The translations under genes were made by a program, and so were the position numbers. 64,000 nucleotides of DNA from Pseudoalteromonas sp. 0303 (GTDB taxonomy: Bacteria; Pseudomonadota; Gammaproteobacteria; Enterobacterales; Alteromonadaceae), in assembly GCF_013349995.1 (NCBI RefSeq), contig NZ_JABVXF010000022.1, positions 25,529-89,528 of the forward strand, written 5' to 3'. Under the pieces are notes generated by a model. It made no database searches. It was not told where the DNA came from and saw nothing but the letters and a program-made list of their open reading frames with translations. Below are positions 26,804 through 34,947 of the stretch, piece by piece. Numbering within the stretch: the stretch's first letter is position 1; every line of letters starts with the position of its first letter.

Positions 26804-28114
26804 TTACTGTTTGAGCACTTTACCGCCCTTCATAACAAACTGAACCTGACTAAGTTCGCTAATGTTATCAAGTACATTCATATTCACGCTGATAATATCT
26901 GCTTGTTTACCAACACTCAAGTCACCGAGGTTATCACTTTGACCTAATAGTTTAGCAGCTTCAACGGTGGCAGATTTAATAGCTTGCTTTGGCGTCATGC
27001 CATACTTTACCAATAACTCAAACTCTTTAGCATTATCACCATGCTTAGATACGCCTGAATCTGTACCAAAGGCTATTTTAACCTTGTTTTTTAATGCTAA
27101 TTTAAACGATGCTTCCATTTTTGGCGCAACTACTTCAACTTTATCAGCAATTGCTTTTGGCATATTAGGGTTATTTAGCACTTCTTCTTTTACTGTTGCG
27201 CCAGCGAGTAACGTTGGAACTAAATACGCGTCTTGCTTTTTAAAAAGCTTAACCGTGTCTTTATCTAAAAAAGAGCCATGCTCGATTGAATCAACACCCG
27301 CTCTAAGTGCTGCTTTTATACCTTCTGTGCCATGAGCATGAGCGGTCACTTTGCGGCCTAAATGATGGGCTGTGTTTACAATGGCACTGAGTTCTTCATC
27401 AGTAAATTGCTGATTAACCCCTGCCGCTGTATTACTTAATACACCACCTGTCGCGGTAATTTTAATTACATCGGCACCGCTTTTAATTACATCGCGTACT
27501 GCACGAGTGCAATCGGCAGCGCCATCACACACCCCTAAGCCACCCCCTTCTGTCGCTTTGGTGATATCACGGCGATAGCCATGCATATCACCGTGACCAC
27601 CGGTCGGTGTGATCATATCCCCTGCTGCAAAAATGCGCGGGCCAACAATGTCGCCACGTTCAACTGCTCGCTTTAGTGGAAAGATAACTTGATAGCTGCT
27701 ACCTAGGTCGCGCACAGAGGTAAAACCTGCATCAACCGTACGTTGTAAGTACTTTAGAGAACGAAGAGCGTAATCGGCTTCGTATTCAGTTGCCCATTGG
27801 TGTGGGTTACGTTTTACATCTCGCTCAAAGGTAACATGAACGTGCATATCAATCAGACCCGGCAATACCATCTGATTTTTTAAATCAATAACATCTGCAT
27901 CACTAAGGTTTAATTGCTGCTTTGTTAGAAAACCAGCTTTTATTGCGGCAATTTTATTGTCTTCAATAACCAGCGTTTGCTGCTCTTCGACATCTTGATC
28001 AGTGCCTGCCAGCATCTTTCCAGCATGAATAATGGTGGTTTGTGCATTAACAGCAAACGTAGATAATAAAGACAGTACCGATAATGTGCTTATTTTTGGG
28101 TTTATTTTTTTCAT
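26804..28114 (-). CDS. Exported metal-dependent amidohydrolase
   Basis: This 436-residue protein has a signal peptide ending in VNAQ (residue 25). The amidohydrolase TIM barrel follows, with metal ligands in LIDMHVHVTFE, AHAHGTEGI, SIEHGSFLD and FGTDSGVSK, and a probable carboxylated lysine in DVIKITATGG. This arrangement is typical of the secreted Xaa-Pro dipeptidase/imidazolonepropionase-like branch that cleaves dipeptides or related amides. The exact substrate is not readable. It heads the operon with DUF4440, RegB and RegA genes, and is divergent from the KAS III gene. Confidence 0.85.
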   Translation of the reverse strand: MKKINPKISTLSVLSLLSTFAVNAQTTIIHAGKMLAGTDQDVEEQQTLVIEDNKIAAIKAGFLTKQQLNLSDADVIDLKNQMVLPGLIDMHVHVTFERDVKRNPHQWATEYEADYALRSLKYLQRTVDAGFTSVRDLGSSYQVIFPLKRAVERGDIVGPRIFAAGDMITPTGGHGDMHGYRRDITKATEGGGLGVCDGAADCTRAVRDVIKSGADVIKITATGGVLSNTAAGVNQQFTDEELSAIVNTAHHLGRKVTAHAHGTEGIKAALRAGVDSIEHGSFLDKDTVKLFKKQDAYLVPTLLAGATVKEEVLNNPNMPKAIADKVEVVAPKMEASFKLALKNKVKIAFGTDSGVSKHGDNAKEFELLVKYGMTPKQAIKSATVEAAKLLGQSDNLGDLSVGKQADIISVNMNVLDNISELSQVQFVMKGGKVLKQ

Positions 28115-28265
28115 AATCGCCTCTTTTTTATACTAGGTTTAACTTAAATACTGAGTAAATGCCATTATTTACGACATAGCGCAGCAATGAACTAGTGTTA
28201 ACAAGTGAATTTTGATATAACTTCGGAAAAATTTAACAAGTCTGACCACATAAAGAGAACACATT

Positions 28266-29339
28266 ATGTCTTATGCCCAAATTACTGGCTGGGGTAAATG
28301 TATACCACCAGCAAGCATCAGCAATGATGAAATTAGCAATATTGTTGATACCAACGATGAATGGATCACAACACGTACAGGCATCAAATCTCGCCGTGTC
28401 AGCCATGTTTCTACTGCCGATTTAGCGACCGTTGCCGCAAAGCAAGCCCTTGCTTGTGCTGGGGTTGATGGTAAAGACATTGATCTTGTACTTCTTGCGA
28501 CTTGTACACCATCAACTATGGTGGCAAATACAGCCTCTTTAGTGCAAAAAAATATTGGTGCAGTTGGCGCAGCAGCAATGGATACTAACGCTGCATGTTC
28601 AGGCTTTTTATATGCATTACAAGCAGCAACGGCACAAATTCGTGCGGGCATGATCAAAAAAGCGGTCGTTATTGCTGCTGAGCGCATGACTTGGTACATC
28701 AACTGGGCGCGCCGCGACAGTGCTGTATTATTCGGTGATGGTGCGGGTGCCGTTGTATTAGAAGCTTCAGATACACCATCAGGTTTACTTGCGACTAAAA
28801 CCGGGTGTGACAGTGAAGATCGCGATATCTTGCACATCGAAAACTTTGGTAGCGATTTAAATAAGTACGAGCCAATTGGCCCGTCTAACTTATTATTCGA
28901 AGGTCGCGAGATCTTCAAGCGTGCTGTTAAAGGTATGAGTGAAGCTTGTGACGACGTGCTAAACCAAGCACAGTTAGAGCTTGATGACATTGACGTATTA
29001 GTTCCTCACCAAGCCAATTTACGTATTATCCAAGCTATTCAACAACGTTTGAAAGTAGCTGATGAAAAAGTAATGGTGAACATTGCCGACTACGGTAATA
29101 CGTCTGCTGCAACAATTGCGATTGCAATTTGTGAAGCTGTTGAGCAAGGCCTTATCAAACCAAACTCAAACATTATGTCAGCGGCCTTTGGTGCAGGTTT
29201 AACTTGGGCGGCAAGTTACATTAAATGGGGCGAACGCGTGACACCAATTGCGGTATCTGATGCAGCCTTACCTAAGTGTGATAAAACAGGCCTTGAACTT
29301 GTTGCACCAGCTGTTGCAGCATGTAAAGCGGCAGAGTAA
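28266..29339 (+). CDS. 3-oxoacyl-ACP synthase III (KAS III) family protein
   Basis: This 357-residue thiolase-fold condensing enzyme has its catalytic Cys in [12 protein letters not shown], His in VPHQANLRI and Asn in [11 protein letters not shown]. It joins an acyl-CoA starter to malonyl-ACP or a similar extender. It is about 40 residues longer than E. coli FabH, mainly through the C-terminus and a middle insert ([15 protein letters not shown]). It is isolated from a fab operon, so it may be a secondary KAS III for branched or special starters. A terminator follows at 29361. Confidence 0.85.
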   Translation: MSYAQITGWGKCIPPASISNDEISNIVDTNDEWITTRTGIKSRRVSHVSTADLATVAAKQALACAGVDGKDIDLVLLATCTPSTMVANTASLVQKNIGAVGAAAMDTNAACSGFLYALQAATAQIRAGMIKKAVVIAAERMTWYINWARRDSAVLFGDGAGAVVLEASDTPSGLLATKTGCDSEDRDILHIENFGSDLNKYEPIGPSNLLFEGREIFKRAVKGMSEACDDVLNQAQLELDDIDVLVPHQANLRIIQAIQQRLKVADEKVMVNIADYGNTSAATIAIAICEAVEQGLIKPNSNIMSAAFGAGLTWAASYIKWGERVTPIAVSDAALPKCDKTGLELVAPAVAACKAAE

Positions 29340-29360
29340 TCCTCGACACTCTTTAGTAGA

Positions 29361-29387
29361 AAAGCGCGGCTTAGTCCGCGTTTTTTT
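29361..29387 (+). terminator. Intrinsic terminator after the KAS III gene
   Basis: GCGCGG-CTTAGT-CCGCG forms a short GC-rich stem followed by seven T residues. It starts 21 bp after the stop codon. Confidence 0.8.
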
Positions 29388-29398
29388 ATGAGCAAAAA

Positions 29399-29798
29399 AT
29401 GGACTATATAATGGAATTATTAGGCATACATCACGCTGCAATCATTTGTAGCAACTATGAAAAATCAAAGCATTTTTATAATGAAATTTTAAAACTGCCG
29501 ATTATCCACGAACTATACCGTGCTGAACGTGACTCGTATAAGTTAGATTTAGCACTTCCTGATGGTAGCCAATTAGAATTGTTTTCGTTTCCTGGAGCGC
29601 CACAAAGACCAAGCTATCCAGAGGCACAAGGGCTACGCCAATTTGGCGTTTAAAGTTGCTGATATTGCAAAATCTAAGCAGTACTTAGAACAACAAGGCA
29701 TTTCGGTTGAAGAAATAAGAGTGGATGAAATCACCGGGAAGCAATTTACATTTTTTGCCGATCCCGATGATTTACCTTTAGAGCTTTACCAACTCTAG
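29399..29798 (+). pseudogene. VOC/glyoxalase-like protein (GloA2/YaeR type), frameshifted
   Basis: The first frame (29399-29653) encodes 84 residues that match the start of YaeR-type VOC proteins: GIHHAAIICSNYEKSKHFY, then RDSYKLDLALPDG and LELFSFPGAP. It then hits a stop. The next frame continues the same protein with AFKVADIAKSKQYLEQQG, KQFTFFADPDD and LPLELYQL to a TAG at 29796. Removing one T from the TTT at 29642-29644 restores a full protein of about 130 residues. Either the gene is recently broken or the base call in that short T run is wrong. The start may be the ATG at 29411. Confidence 0.8.
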
Positions 29799-29799
29799 A

Positions 29800-31161
29800 T
29801 TATTGGAAGCGATCTTGTAGGTAATTAAACACAGCGCGAATACCCAGTGCTTCACCCCCTGCAGGACGACCTGGTAATGAACGTAAGTTCCAAGCCATCA
29901 CATCAAAGTGAACCCACGGCGTGCTTGGCTCGACAAACTCTTTTAAATAAAGCGCAGCAGTGATCGCACCACCGAATGGGCTTGATGCACAGTTAGCAAT
30001 ATCTGCTACGTCGCTTTTTAATAATGCTTTGTATTGATCAAATAACGGTAATTGCCAAATTGGATCATGACAGCTTTCGCCAGCATCCATTAATTTGTTC
30101 GCAACATCTCGGTCATTTGCGAAAAAGCCCGGCAATTCAGTACCTAAAGCGATACGACAGGCACCTGTTAGGGTTGCAAAGTCAACAATCAGCTCTGGGT
30201 TGTCGTTTTGCGCTTCAGCAAGTGCATCGCACAGTACTAAACGGCCTTCAGCGTCCGTGTTATCAATTTCTACAGTGATCCCTTTGCGTGTTTTGATCAC
30301 ATCACCGGGTCTAAATGCATTACGAGAAACCGCATTTTCAACCGCAGGTACCAATACTCGTAAGCGAATTGGTAAGTTGGCAGCCATAATTAACTGTGCA
30401 AGGCCAATAACATGCGCGGCACCGCCCATGTCTTTTTTCATGTTACGCATGCCTGAACTTGGTTTTAAATCTAAACCACCAGAATCAAAGCAGACACCCT
30501 TACCAACTAAGGTGATCTGCGGAGCATCTTTTGCACCCCAACGTAAATCAAGTAAACGCGGTTTATTCTCAGACGCACGACCAACCATATGAATTGTCGG
30601 GTAGTTTTGCTCTAATAATTCATCACCAACCCACTCACTAAACTCACCATCAAAGGTGTCGGCTAAATCAGCCATCACTTGTGATAGGTGTTGCGGCATC
30701 ATATCTGCAGCAGGCGTATTAACTAAATCACGCACTAAATTAATAGCACTTGCATGCTGCGATAAACGCTTAACTAAGCTTTCATCTTTAATAGCTAGTG
30801 TGGCACGTGGCGATGGTTTTTCTTTATATTCACTAAACTCGTAACCACCTAACACAAAACCCAGCGCTACTTGTTCTACAAATTTGTCATCACCTTGAAT
30901 TTGATAACAACCTGCTGGCAGTTTTGTTGATAAGTCACCTGCTAACCAAAAGTCTTGTAAATCATTAACTAAACAATACACATGCTCAAGTGAACCGGTT
31001 TCACTATCAGCAATTAAGGCCATGCCTTTGTTTTTAAAATCACAATTTGTTAGCCAATTTTGTAAGGCTTGCGGCTGCTCGGTTAACCACGTTGATAGGT
31101 CAGCTTTAGCAATAAATGACAGGGGAATTCCCGTAGAAGAATGGCGAATTAATGAACTCAT
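29800..31161 (-). CDS. Leucyl aminopeptidase family protein (M17)
   Basis: This two-zinc metallopeptidase of about 453 residues removes N-terminal amino acids from peptides in the cytoplasm. The family signature NTDAEGRLVLCDAL holds metal ligands. The other ligands lie in GKGVCFDSGGLDLK with catalytic lysine and SSGMRNMKKDMGGA. An N-terminal domain of about 140 residues precedes the catalytic part. A longer frame begins at 31215, but the ATG at 31161 fits family length better. Its stop is 1 bp from the end of the VOC remnant. It resembles the PepB/YwaD-like divergent branch more than PepA. Confidence 0.85.
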   Translation of the reverse strand: MSSLIRHSSTGIPLSFIAKADLSTWLTEQPQALQNWLTNCDFKNKGMALIADSETGSLEHVYCLVNDLQDFWLAGDLSTKLPAGCYQIQGDDKFVEQVALGFVLGGYEFSEYKEKPSPRATLAIKDESLVKRLSQHASAINLVRDLVNTPAADMMPQHLSQVMADLADTFDGEFSEWVGDELLEQNYPTIHMVGRASENKPRLLDLRWGAKDAPQITLVGKGVCFDSGGLDLKPSSGMRNMKKDMGGAAHVIGLAQLIMAANLPIRLRVLVPAVENAVSRNAFRPGDVIKTRKGITVEIDNTDAEGRLVLCDALAEAQNDNPELIVDFATLTGACRIALGTELPGFFANDRDVANKLMDAGESCHDPIWQLPLFDQYKALLKSDVADIANCASSPFGGAITAALYLKEFVEPSTPWVHFDVMAWNLRSLPGRPAGGEALGIRAVFNYLQDRFQ

Positions 31162-31249
31162 TAAACGACTCGATATAAAGAAAAGGTATTTAAGCATACC
31201 AATATCTTGATACAAAAGGTATAGGCAAAATCAGATAAGCAAAACCTAA

Positions 31250-31699
31250 TCAGTCTTTGTTTTGTTTCTCTTTTTCTTCTTTTTCTACTTGTTGATCAAT
31301 CTCTTTAATCGACTTATTGATATTAAATGAACTAGGTAGCACATCAACACCAACCCATTGACCTAGTTTTACAACCAAAGGAATTGTCACTGGGGCAAAA
31401 GGTAATACAGCAAATACGCCTAAACCGAGTCCTTTTAATATATCTAAAAATTGCTCATTGGCAGTATGCAATTCTTCTTTAGTAGCTTGGCCTTGGGTGT
31501 ATCGCCTATAGATATGAAGCATCTCTTTTGTTTCTTGCTTTTCTTGGGCAAGTGCGATTTTAAGTGCTACCATAGCGCGCTTGAAGCGTAGTGTCTGACG
31601 CTTTTTGGTAATTTTGGCCACTCTGAATGGGGCTCGATGAATAACTTTGTATAATCGCATTTGGCTATTTTCACACAGCATGTTAAGTTCACAAAGCAT
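31250..31699 (-). CDS. LETM1-like protein
   Basis: This protein of up to 149 residues has a central stretch (about 65-130, RYTQGQATKEELHTANEQF, then LKGLGLGVFAVLPFAPVTIPLVVKLGQWVG) matching the LETM1 family. One or two hydrophobic segments (95-120) may enter the membrane. Eukaryotic LETM1 handles K+/H+ or Ca2+/H+ exchange in mitochondria; the bacterial role is unknown. The C-terminus is a charged coiled coil (EKEEKEKQNKD). Start is uncertain: ATGs at codons 7 and 14 are equally possible. Confidence 0.65.
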   Translation of the reverse strand: MLCELNMLCENSQMRLYKVIHRAPFRVAKITKKRQTLRFKRAMVALKIALAQEKQETKEMLHIYRRYTQGQATKEELHTANEQFLDILKGLGLGVFAVLPFAPVTIPLVVKLGQWVGVDVLPSSFNINKSIKEIDQQVEKEEKEKQNKD

Positions 31700-31766
31700 A
31701 ATTTACTTATATTAGTTTTTGTTTTATTCTTAATACCCTATTCGTAATTGTTTTTCAGTATTAAAC

Positions 31767-31922
31767 ATGAACAAACCTATACAACAGGCTGAGTCAAAAC
31801 CCCAAAAGCCGGCCCCAGATGAATGTTGTGGTGGTGGTAGCTGTTGCCCTTGCGTATGGGATGAATACCGAGAAAAATTAAAGCAATGGCAATTAAACAA
31901 TATTCCGCAACAAGCCAAATAA
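31767..31922 (+). CDS. Small Cys-rich oxidoreductase-like protein (51 aa)
   Basis: A short frame from ATG 31767 to TAA 31922 encodes a basic N-terminus followed by PKPAPDECCGGGSCCPCVWDEYREKL. This is the pattern of the oxidoreductase-like domain (PF09791: Pro-rich lead, ECCGxGC-xxCVWDxY). Members are short bacterial proteins or the N-terminus of eukaryotic ones; function is not established, though the cysteines suggest metal or redox chemistry. It stands divergent from the LETM1-like gene and upstream of the large receptor gene. Confidence 0.8.
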   Translation: MNKPIQQAESKPQKPAPDECCGGGSCCPCVWDEYREKLKQWQLNNIPQQAK

Positions 31923-32216
31923 ACCGTTCCAAACCCGATTTCGCCCAAAAACAACTCAAAAATTTCCTTTTTTAAATTTTTTTTAGATATTTTATATACT
32001 TTCTTACACCAAAAAGAAAAGTTAAGAATAAATTATCCCCTTTAATTTCATGCACATAATTAAAAAAACAATAATAACGCCCAAATAAAAACGCCAAAAA
32101 CAACATCCCATTAACAATTTGCAAAATAAATTTACAGGCTGTATAAGAGATTTACACCAGGTTTATTATTTAACTTCGGTGACATAATCATAAATATTCT
32201 AACTGGGGAAGTCGGA
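31923..32216 (+). promoter_or_regulatory. AT-rich leader of the large TonB receptor gene
   Basis: This 294-bp gap is strikingly AT-rich, with long A and T runs (around 31965-31990 and 32060-32110). Such tracts resemble UP elements and bent DNA ahead of strongly expressed genes. The receptor that follows uses a narrow, highly biased codon set, which fits strong expression. A GGGGAAG ribosome binding site lies at 32203-32209. No Fur-box-like sequence was seen, so iron control is not indicated. Confidence 0.45.
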
Positions 32217-34802
32217 ATGAAATTCAAAAATAATGCGCTACAACAAGCAATTAAATTTGCTTTAGCGACAACAACAGCTGGCCTGTTTGTGTCGGGTTCA
32301 GTTGTTGCTGCAGAGCAAGCAGCAGAAGAAACAAAAGTTAACAAAAACGTAGAAAAAATTGCCGTGGTAGGTACTCGTTCTGCGCCACGTTCAATCGGTG
32401 ATTCACCAGTACCAATTGATATCATTGGTGGTGAAGAGCTAGATAAAGGCGGCAACACCGATATGCTAGAGCTTTTAAAAGGCTCAGTTCCTTCTTTTAA
32501 CGTTCACCAAAACCCTATTAGTGATGCAGCGTCTCTTGTTCGCCCTGCTAACTTGCGTGGTCTTCCTTCTGACAGTACATTAGTACTTGTTAATGGTAAA
32601 CGTCGTCACCGTGCATCAGTAATCGCCTTCTTAGGTGGTGGTATCAATGATGGTGCTCAAGGTGCTGATATCTCAGTTATTCCAAGTATTGCCCTAAAGC
32701 AAGTAGAAGTACTTCGTGACGGTGCTGCGGCACAATACGGTTCTGATGCAATCGCTGGTGTAATGAACTTTGTATTAAAAGATGCCTCTGAAGGTGGTTC
32801 ATTCGAAATACGTCAAGGCGAATACTACGAAGGCGATGGCGATACAACACAAATTTCAGGTAACGTGGGTCTACCATTTACCGATAGTGGTTTTGCTAAC
32901 CTAAGCTTCCAATACAAAACAGCTGATGCAACTAGCCGTTCAGTGCAACGCCCTGATGCAGCAGCACTAGATGCTGCAGGCGTGCCAGAAGTATCTTCTC
33001 TAGCACAGATTTGGGGTGCACCAGAAGTTGACGACGATATTTCTATCTTTGGTAACATTGGTCTTGAGTTAAGCAACTCATCTGAATTCTACATGTTTGG
33101 TAACTACTCTGAGCGTGACGTACGTGGTGGTTTCTACTATCGTAACCCACACACTCGCCCAGGTGTTTACTCAAATGACGGCGGTGAAACGCTCCTTGTT
33201 GGTGATTTAACTGGCGATATGAGCGGTAACTGTCCTACCGATATCATGATTGATGATAACGTTTTAGATAACCAAAGATACATCGATCTAGTTGCTAACA
33301 ACCCAGACTGTTTTGCATTTAACGAAATGCTTCCAGGCGGTTTTACACCTAACTTCGGTGGTAACATCACAGATACTGCATTAACAATTGGTACTAAAGG
33401 TGAAATCACTTCTGGTTTCCTTGAAGGTGCTTACTATGACTTAAGCGGTACAGTTGGTTACAACGAATCTCGTTACTTCATCTACGACACAATCAATGCA
33501 TCATTAGGTCCAGAAAGCCCGCGCGATTTCAGCCCAGGTAAATACTCACAGTTAGAGAAAAACTTTAACGCTGATTTATCAAAAGGTTTTGACTTTGGTT
33601 TAGCTTACGATGTAAACGTTGCCGGTGGCCTAGAATGGCACGAAGAAACCTTCACAGTTGTATCTGGTGATGTAGCCTCTTTCACAGCAGGCCCACTAAC
33701 TGAACAAGGTTTTGGTATCGGTTCAAATGGTTTCCCTGGTTTCAAACCATCTGATGCGGGCGAGTATACACGTCGTAACTATGCTGCATACGTTGATGTT
33801 GAAGCACCATTCACAGAAGACTTCTTAATGGGCTTAGCACTACGTTATGAAGATTATGATTCATTTGGTTCAACAACTAACTACAAGTTAACTGGTCAAT
33901 ACCACTTAACTGAAGACTTAAACATTCGTGGTTCAATCAGTACAGGTTTCCGTGCACCAACTGTTGGTCAAGCGAATGTAAGTAACGTTCAAACAAACCT
34001 AAGCAGCGGTGTTCTAGTTGACTCGGCACTTTTACCACCAACAAACCCAATTGCAGTGCAATTAGGTGGTACAGAGCTTGAACCTGAAGAATCACAAAGC
34101 TATACATTTGGTGCAGTTTGGACACTTGGCGACTTATTTTTCACAGTTGACTACTACAACATCCAGGTTGATGACCGTATCAGTCAATCAGATAAAATTG
34201 AGTTAAGCCAAGCTGATAAAGACACACTTGAAGCTGCAGGCGTACCAAACGTACAAAACTTAGCGCAAGTAAGCTTCTTCACGAATGACTTCGATACAAC
34301 AACGCAAGGTGTTGATGCTGTAGCTAACTACTCAACTGATTTGTTAGGTGGTAGCTCAACATTCAGCTTAGCTTACAACTGGAACGACACAGAAGTAACT
34401 AAGTCGAGCCCTATTACTGGTGAATTTAAAGTAAGCCGTTTAGAAAATGACTTACCAAACCACCGTGCAACACTTAGCTGGGCACAACAATGGGAGAACT
34501 TCTCTGCATTTACACGTGTTAACTACTATGGCGAATACCAAGGCGTTCACGTAGATTACGATGCAACAGCGAAAACAGCTGATGCGGCAGTAACGATTGA
34601 TGCAGAAGTGACTTACTTCCTAACTGAAGAGCTTAGCTTCTCTGTTGGTGCGACAAACTTATTCGACCAAGAAGCAGAGAAACTTGATTTCTTCGATAGT
34701 ACTGGCATCCCTAACAATAACTGGGGTGGTAAATACTACGAAACGTCGCCATATGGTATCAACGGCGGCTTCTATTACGTGAAAGCAACGTATACTTTCT
34801 AA
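32217..34802 (+). CDS. Large TonB-dependent receptor
   Basis: This 861-residue outer-membrane receptor has a signal peptide cleaved after VVAAE (about residue 32). A TonB-box-like region follows (EKIAVVGTRSAPR). The plug (about 60-190) has LVLVNGKRRHR and VEVLRDGAAAQYGSDAIAGVMNFVLK. The barrel ends YVKATYTF with terminal Phe. Plug features match the large receptors of Alteromonadales that take up complex organic nutrients rather than siderophores. A TPR-sulfotransferase gene follows 145 bp downstream. Codon use is strongly biased compared with neighbours. Ligand unknown. Confidence 0.9.
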   Translation: MKFKNNALQQAIKFALATTTAGLFVSGSVVAAEQAAEETKVNKNVEKIAVVGTRSAPRSIGDSPVPIDIIGGEELDKGGNTDMLELLKGSVPSFNVHQNPISDAASLVRPANLRGLPSDSTLVLVNGKRRHRASVIAFLGGGINDGAQGADISVIPSIALKQVEVLRDGAAAQYGSDAIAGVMNFVLKDASEGGSFEIRQGEYYEGDGDTTQISGNVGLPFTDSGFANLSFQYKTADATSRSVQRPDAAALDAAGVPEVSSLAQIWGAPEVDDDISIFGNIGLELSNSSEFYMFGNYSERDVRGGFYYRNPHTRPGVYSNDGGETLLVGDLTGDMSGNCPTDIMIDDNVLDNQRYIDLVANNPDCFAFNEMLPGGFTPNFGGNITDTALTIGTKGEITSGFLEGAYYDLSGTVGYNESRYFIYDTINASLGPESPRDFSPGKYSQLEKNFNADLSKGFDFGLAYDVNVAGGLEWHEETFTVVSGDVASFTAGPLTEQGFGIGSNGFPGFKPSDAGEYTRRNYAAYVDVEAPFTEDFLMGLALRYEDYDSFGSTTNYKLTGQYHLTEDLNIRGSISTGFRAPTVGQANVSNVQTNLSSGVLVDSALLPPTNPIAVQLGGTELEPEESQSYTFGAVWTLGDLFFTVDYYNIQVDDRISQSDKIELSQADKDTLEAAGVPNVQNLAQVSFFTNDFDTTTQGVDAVANYSTDLLGGSSTFSLAYNWNDTEVTKSSPITGEFKVSRLENDLPNHRATLSWAQQWENFSAFTRVNYYGEYQGVHVDYDATAKTADAAVTIDAEVTYFLTEELSFSVGATNLFDQEAEKLDFFDSTGIPNNNWGGKYYETSPYGINGGFYYVKATYTF

Positions 34803-34811
34803 ATAGAACAG

Positions 34812-34841
34812 CTTTCTAGGTTGAGCAATCAACCTAGAAAG
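34812..34841 (+). terminator. Perfect hairpin after the TonB receptor gene (no T run)
   Basis: CTTTCTAGGTTGA-GCAA-TCAACCTAGAAAG is a perfect 13-bp stem with a 4-base loop, starting 10 bp after the stop. It has no T run, so it may protect the receptor mRNA from 3' decay rather than end transcription. A second hairpin with a T run follows at 34882. Confidence 0.6.
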
Positions 34842-34881
34842 TCGATACCCCGGATTTATTCTGGATATTTATAGTTAACTA

Positions 34882-34905
34882 AGGCGAAAGACATTTCGCC
34901 TTTTT
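34882..34905 (+). terminator. Intrinsic terminator between TonB receptor and sulfotransferase genes
   Basis: AGGCGAAA-GACA-TTTCGCCT is an 8-bp stem followed by a T run and TTTT further on. It would end the receptor transcript, so the sulfotransferase gene 43 bp further on would need read-through or its own promoter. Confidence 0.75.
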
Positions 34906-34947
34906 CGTTTTATAGTAAATAAAAATAACAAATAACCCGCCATTCCT

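Noticed and set aside
31923..32216. Possible riboswitch in the leader of the large TonB receptor
   Set aside because: The leader is simply AT-rich; no conserved stem pattern of a known class was recognised.
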